Shown: in pieces, positions 59,395-64,000 of the stretch
How positions within the stretch are numbered: the stretch's first letter is position 1
Layout of the letters: every line of letters begins with the position of its first letter
Origin: Carnegiea gigantea
Taxonomy: Eukaryota; Streptophyta; Magnoliopsida; Caryophyllales; Cactaceae
Direction of reading: 5' to 3'
DNA: 64,000 bases
Assembly (NCBI GenBank): GCA_029747015.1
Contig: JAKOGI010000128.1
Location: forward strand, 903,501 to 967,500
Program-made: the position numbers and the translations under genes
The notes under the pieces: model-generated
Seen by the model: only the letters and a program-made list of their open reading frames with translations
The model's database searches: none
Told to the model about the DNA's origin: nothing

Positions 59395-59942
59395 GGGTTG
59401 TTCGTTATATAAAAGGTACTACATGTCAAGGACTTCTTTTATCAAGGGATTCCAATCTCAAATTAGTAGGCTACTGTGATTCAGATTGGGGAGCATGCCC
59501 TACAACAAGAAAGTCTCTAACAGGCTACTTCATCAAGCTTGGAAATTCTCCTATTTCATGGAAGACCAAAAAGCAAAATACAGTTTCTAGATCATTAGCT
59601 GAAACAGAATATCGGTCTCTTGCAGAAGCCACTAGCGAGATTATTTGGCTCCGTTCTTTTCTAGCATATCTAGGCGTCTTCATCAACAATCCTACTCCTC
59701 TATTTTGTGACAATCAATCCGCTTTACATATTGCCAACAATCTAATTTTTTATGAAAGGACAAAACACATTGAATTGGATTGTCATTTCGTTCGAGAAAA
59801 GCTCGAAGCTGGATTATTGAAGTTCTCCAAAATCTCCTCACACCAACAACCTGCAGACATGTTCACTAAAGCTCTTGGTCGTGCTCAATTTTAATTTCTC
59901 AAATCCAAGTTGGGCATTGTTAACATACATGCTCCAACTTGA
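59394..59942 (+). pseudogene. Copia RNase H, early stop near the end
   Basis: Continues the RT register after TGA. It has CDSDWGACP..RKSLTGY, SLAETEYRSLAEA..EI.WL, LFCDNQSALHIANN, RTKHIELDCHFVREKL and a QQPADMFTKAL tail. TAA at 59892 comes 16 codons before the expected end, where TGA at 59940-59942 follows the KSKLGI..IHAPT finish. Confidence 0.9.
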
Positions 59943-59949
59943 GGGGGAG
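59941..59949 (+). other. Polypurine tract
   Basis: GAGGGGGAG sits directly before the 3' LTR and primes plus-strand synthesis in LTR elements. Confidence 0.85.
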
Positions 59950-60196
59950 TGATAAACAAGGTTTTGTTTTTGACAAAGTTTCTTTTGTTTGTTTATTTCT
60001 TTCGTTGACATATTTAGAGTAGGATTATGATTTGTATTAAAGTAGGATTAGTTGGTTAAGAATTCTAGCATCCAAAGAAGTAAGGCCATAGCTGCCTACC
60101 TTGCCTAACTTTGGTATATATATGGCTATGTATTACGTGAATGGTGGCAGAGAATAAGAATTACAATTTTAATCACAAAGTTCTTTATTTTTATCA
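59950..60196 (+). repeat. 3' LTR of the 4,977-bp copia element
   Basis: Begins TGATAAACAAGG and ends TTTTTATCA. It has the same length as the 5' LTR with five substitutions and no indel. Confidence 0.95.
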
Positions 60197-60201
60197 GTGA
60201 G

Positions 60202-60744
60202 AGACGATGATAATGGTGGTGGCCATGGTGGATAGGGAATACCTTGCCATAAGCACCAAATAGCCCCATACATGTCATTATTGAAGTACTTGATGTCATT
60301 ATTCCCAAACAATATGCTAGTTTTCGCACTACATAGTCAGCCACCATTAGTAGAGGATTAGGGAGAGAGAATTTCACGGAGCTTTACGTGGTGGGGGATA
60401 AGGGCGGCTTGATTTGAGGAGGGTTAATTACTTAAATGGCATGAGGGAGTAGAATTGTGGGAGACGCGTGGTGAAGAGAGAGAAAGTGAGAGAGAGAGAA
60501 TGAGGTAGATTGATTGACATAGGGTAATTCCCCCCAAAATCCCCTCTGAACGTCTCACATCTGCCCATGCGTATAATATGAATTCCTATTTTTTTATTTA
60601 TTTTTTTTTTAAGCAGGGTGGATTTTATTAGTCTTTATTGTTGTATGGGCCGCTAGATTATGTTTGTTGTCTAAAATTATTTTGCGAATTAGAATTATTC
60701 AAGATTATTGTTTGAAATATAAACTAGTTATTTACCATTTGCAG
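60202..60744 (+). other. Last part of the GXM intron
   Basis: Direct continuation of the DNA left of the copia insertion at 55219. Unrecognised apart from a GA-rich patch at 60470-60510 and T-runs near 60590-60612. It ends with a T-rich stretch and TTTGCAG, the splice acceptor. Confidence 0.6.
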
Positions 60745-61066
60745 GTTAATTCTAAAAGACCTACCTGAAGAGGTATACAACAGAGAGTGGGATGTAATAA
60801 TGATCGATGGGCCAGCAGGATACCTCCCAGAGTTGCCGGGACGGATGGCGGTGATTTTCACAGTGGCGGTGATGGCGCGGTTGAGGACACGGCCAGGGGT
60901 AACCCATGTGATTTTGCACGATGTGAATAGAAAGGTTGAGAAGATTTATGCTGAGAGATTCCTATGTAAGAGGCGTTTGGTCAAGGCAGTTGATAGCCTT
61001 TGGCACTTTGTCATACCCCCTGCTACCAAAGAAGAGATGAAAAAGCCTAGAAGGTTCTTCTGTTGA
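60745..61066 (+). CDS. GXM: Glucuronoxylan 4-O-methyltransferase-like, exon 2
   Basis: Completes codon 173 and encodes residues 174-279, ending at TGA. Family landmarks in order: LPEEVY at 179-184, EWDVIMIDGPAGY at 187-199 (an acidic SAM-side motif; the family usually has DAP(K/R)GY here, from memory), E.PGRM..IF..AVMAR, GVTHV.LHDVNRKVEK, FLCKR and LWHF.IPP. A short basic tail ends in FFC. There is no frame damage, and total length (279) fits the family. The exon lies 43 kb from exon 1 on the same strand and in matching phase. Transcription of the pair is inferred. Confidence 0.9.
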
Positions 61067-61896
61067 GGTTGCCCCTAGAAAAAGTCTCGGAAGTTGTTTT
61101 TTGGATTGAGGCTCCCCAAATATGTTTTCAATTGGTTAGATTGGTCAATATCTTTGTTTTAGTTCACTTCTTGGATATGATTCAATGTGTACATAACACA
61201 TTTTTTTTTTTCTGAGTTGAAATTTTAAGGTGGTTAATTTTCATAGCTTTTGTTTATATTGTTTATCTTTTGAGGCTATTTAGAGGAACAAAGGGACAAG
61301 TTAATGTAAGTGAGTTTAAATTTTTAGTATCATTTTTAGTAAGTTTCCTAGTTATGTGAAATTGCGAATTAATACAAAGTTTATATCATACTCTTAGGAG
61401 CACATACTCCTGTAAGTCATATCAGGGCCACATATTAAAATTTATCTATATGACAAATACATGTTGGAAACATATATACTTTGTAAGTAAGAGTACATAC
61501 TCTCAGGTGTATAATATACATTACCGAATTAACATAATTGCAAACAGAATTATTAAGGAACAAATTTGGTATCAAACTCAAAGATTGGGAGAAGAAAAAG
61601 GTAATCATCATTTGTAAGAACAAGAAGAAAGGGATCGAAATTGAGTAAAAAAACAAAATATCGAATTAGTAATGGAAAATGTGTGTATCCCAAAAATTAA
61701 ATTCAAAGACCTGATAATAACTAAAACATGATCACAATAGCTTTACACCAAAATAATTACTATCATGTAGACAATTCATCTTCCGTCATTGTAGATGTAC
61801 TGAACATTAAATTTAGTAAAATACTAACGGATTGCAGCTTACATGAACTATATATTCTATTTTACAAACCAAAAAAAAGAAAGGAGGACTACAAAA
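61067..61896 (+). other. GXM downstream region
   Basis: Presumed 3' UTR and flank. AT-rich, and no standard AATAAA was seen near the stop. No other gene was recognised. Confidence 0.4.
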
Positions 61897-61941
61897 TGTG
61901 GAGAGTGGGCGTCGAACTCACGCCCCTTCGGACAAGAAAGA
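61897..61941 (-). pseudogene. Partial tRNA-Leu-like 3' half
   Basis: The segment beginning TGTGGAGAGTGGGCGTCGAA repeats the T-arm and acceptor 3' part of the tRNA-like sequence at 62000. The part upstream of the variable arm is missing, replaced by A-rich DNA. Confidence 0.6.
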
Positions 61942-61999
61942 CCACAAAAACAAAAACCAAAACAAAAAAAAAAAAACAAAAAAAAGAGGCAAAACTACA

Positions 62000-62080
62000 T
62001 GTGGAGAGTGGGATTTGAACCCACGCCCTTTGAGACTAGAACATTAGTCCAGCGCCTTAGACCAACTCGACCATCTCAGT
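62000..62080 (-). pseudogene. tRNA-Leu-like sequence with anticodon AAT
   Basis: On the minus strand an 81-nt cloverleaf with a long variable arm can be drawn. The D arm has GGTCGAGTTGGTCTAAGGC, the anticodon stem is CTGGA/TCTAG with loop CTAATGT (anticodon AAT), and the T arm is GTGGGTTCAAATCCCAC. The body is that of a plant tRNA-Leu, but AAT would read Ile codons. The three outer acceptor pairs do not form (5' ACTGAGA against 3' TCTCCAC); the inner four do. It is most likely a pseudogene. Confidence 0.7.
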
Positions 62081-62159
62081 CTGTGCTCTTAGCCGTTACA
62101 AGGATGTAGATGACAATGGGTTTGGAAAACTTGAAGGCAAATGCATTTATATAAAAATA

Positions 62160-62200
62160 TCTATACTATAATATAAAAGAATCGTAGTGATGACATGACT
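62160..62200 (+). mobile_element. Helitron-type 5' terminus
   Basis: TCTATACTATAATATAAAAG followed by AATCGTAGTGATGACATGAC matches the common plant Helitron 5' end (TCTATACTA...AAAAG). No 3' end was found to its right within the window. Confidence 0.45.
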
Positions 62201-63046
62201 TTTTCGAATTTTCTCATAAATTTGAGATTTTGAACCGTTGGATTATTTGATTATATAATCACAACTGTTGAATTTTCAATAAAATAATTACCATCATAAT
62301 TAAAAATATATAATATCTTTATTTTTTTTGGACAACAAAATGATCTCTTAACTATCTAGAAATAAAATATATTTTGATATCCTTTCCTAAATCAATAAAA
62401 ACAATTATCATCATAATATCATTAGATTATTTGATTAAATAGATTAAATAGAAGAGATGTGAATTAATAGAAGAGCTAGACCTAGACGAAATATTTTTCT
62501 TTCCAAACGTTCTTAATGCGGGATAAGGTGTTTTTCTTCTTATATTTCTTGGTCAAGAATTAAAGTTCCTAAAATCACTATTTTTTTTTATGAACAAAAA
62601 TTCGCACAATGACAATTAATTAATGGTCAAAAATGTTCATTTTAAGAGGTTGATGAAGTTTTTTATTTTTTTAATTTGTAATAAGTATTTCTATACCCAT
62701 ATAATAAGTTAAAAAAATTTATAAGTTTTTAATTGTAATAATTATTTATCAAATATTACAATATTCCAAATAACAACCATGTCATATACAATATTTTGAG
62801 TTTTCTAAATAAAATAATGAATAAATTTTTAAGAAGAAGAAATTATTGATAGGTGCAAAATTATGAGAAACTATCAACTAAAATTTCTAATATATAGAAA
62901 TATACTATAATAAGTTTAGCAAATATTTTTGATAACAGTCATAATATCTTAATTTCTCTATAATAATTTGAAAATTATGATAGTCTCAAAAATTATCTAA
63001 CTTATTCATTATTAAGGACTATTGATTATACATTTCAAGTTGTATA
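62201..63046. other. No recognised gene
   Basis: Very AT-rich, possibly the Helitron interior. No open frame or structured RNA was recognised. Confidence 0.5.
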
Positions 63047-64000
63047 TTTATATTGTGAATTTCGCAAGTGCATGGTTGATCGCTATAGCAAGTACGGGTG
63101 TCGATCCTCAAAGATGTGTTACAAAATTAGATCGCTATAAAACTAAATGTGATATGGTTGAATTAAATTGGCAAGGCTTAGTTAATTAGTAACCAATTAT
63201 TTCAAAATGCTACACTGAAAGATCAATATCAGGAAGAAGCTTACCCTATCTATCACCATTAACTTTAATTATGGGCAAATTATGCAAAGCAAAATCAAAC
63301 TTGGATAACCAAAACACAAACAGAGAACTTAATAAACAGGAGAGAAATTAAGCTCAACCTCTTTACCTCCAACTCCCTTTAGCTCTGGCCTGGAATGAAA
63401 ATATGGATCTAAATGCATATATGAACCAGATAGAGAATTCAGTTATCCAAAGAATGGCCAGTACCGAAAACTCGAATATAGGTCTGACTGAAGCTCCGCC
63501 AATACACGAAGAATACGAACTTGAGTTTGCAACTATCACTTGACTTTAAATCTTAACAAATCAAAAATCAGTTCTAGCAAAATTCTGAATCTTGAACCAA
63601 ATTTTAGAGTTAAAATCTACAACTGAAAATAAGAATAATGGTGATGAAGCACCAGCACACTAAGAAGGTGGAGTCAGGCTTTTTTGGGTAGCAAAGCAAA
63701 GAAAGAAGAAGGGAGGGAGGGTTGGATATCACATCCAAGCACATGTGAATTAAGTGAAAAAAAGAAAGAAAAACAACTGGTTTTGGATGGCGCTGGATTA
63801 GGGGCAAAATAGGCTAGTTTAAAAGGAGAATTTAGGCGCCCACAGAAGGTGAAAAACAGGCGCGTGCGGGCCAAGGAAAGAAAAAGAAGAGAACTGGCCC
63901 TTATGGGAGGGAACAGAAAGAGAGAAGGGAAGCTGGGGTTTCAAGTTGGCTGGGCATTAGACACGCAAATGGGCCTCGTGGACTAGGCTACGGGAGAACA
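63047..64000. repeat. LTR-like sequence cut by the window end
   Basis: TTTCGCAAGTGCATGGTTGA and TACGGGTGTCGATCC near 63060-63110 are phrases common at the start of gypsy-type LTRs in plants. The remainder has no coding frame of note. No partner copy is in view, so the call is tentative. Confidence 0.4.

Larger units (their letters stand above)
55220..60196 (+). mobile_element. Complete-length Ty1/copia retrotransposon, inactivated
   Basis: LTRs of exactly 247 bp (55220-55466 and 59950-60196) differ at 5 sites. The 5-bp target duplication GTGAG is perfect (55215-55219, 60197-60201). A perfect initiator-Met primer-binding site follows the 5' LTR, and a GAGGGGGAG polypurine tract precedes the 3' LTR. 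The interior keeps gag, protease, integrase, RT and RNase H in copia order, but with at least two frameshifts and four early stops. The 2% LTR difference points to an insertion of roughly a million years or less under common plant rates (inference). Confidence 0.95.
17404..60744 (+). other. GXM: 43,341-bp intron of the GXM-like gene
   Basis: Starts GTCAGT and ends ATTTACCATTTGCAG. The two exons join in phase 2 (AG|G, Arg173) with no missing or extra residues in a conserved part of the protein: NAKC-R-LILKDLPEEVY. Most identifiable intron content is nested transposons. The sequence before the acceptor is T-rich, as expected. No RNA evidence is available here. The other reading is that a once continuous gene has been split by insertion, but the clean splice sites and open frames on both sides favour a working intron. 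Confidence 0.8.

Noticed and set aside
61843..62109. 88-residue + strand frame with WRVGFEPTPF
   Set aside because: Antisense translation of the tRNA-like sequences, a well-known false protein.

Overview
The window is nuclear DNA from a flowering plant, AT-rich and crowded with transposable elements. This is judged from the plant-type Ty1/copia and Ty3/gypsy elements, the CACTA, hAT and Tourist-like DNA transposons, the RTE and L1 LINEs, the Helitron ends, and one plant-specific cell-wall gene. The species cannot be named from the sequence.

Only one host protein gene is supported. It is a glucuronoxylan 4-O-methyltransferase-like (GXM, DUF579) gene on the + strand, in two pieces: exon 1 at 16886-17403 and exon 2 at 60745-61066. 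The pieces join in frame across a canonical GT-AG, phase-2 intron of 43,341 bp to give a 279-residue protein. About two thirds of the window is therefore this single intron, and most of its identifiable content is transposons.

Left of the gene (1-16.8 kb) are a decayed pararetrovirus-like sequence (about 300-3700), a 342-bp tandem duplication, the end of a gypsy pol gene, simple repeats, a 3-kb degenerate copia element with intact LTRs and target-site duplication (10559-13571), and a short RTE tail.

Inside the intron the elements are nested. An L1 LINE on the minus strand appears to be broken into three parts (about 39.4-41.1, 32.0-32.76 and 19.3-21.4 kb). The gaps hold a gypsy element carrying two hAT-like elements (one with a Tourist-like element inside it), a block of CTCACTAAA repeats, a 5.6-kb LTR element without pol but with an antisense reading frame, and a 986-bp MITE. 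Further right, a minus-strand copia element is split by a 6.06-kb CACTA transposon. A minus-strand RTE LINE is interrupted by a 100-bp RTE tail in the opposite direction. A complete but inactivated 4,977-bp copia element (55220-60196) lies about 550 bp upstream of exon 2.

Right of the gene are a tRNA-Leu-like pseudogene with a partial copy, a Helitron-type 5' end, and an LTR-like sequence that runs off the window. All transposon genes seen here carry stops, frameshifts or deletions; no autonomous element is intact.
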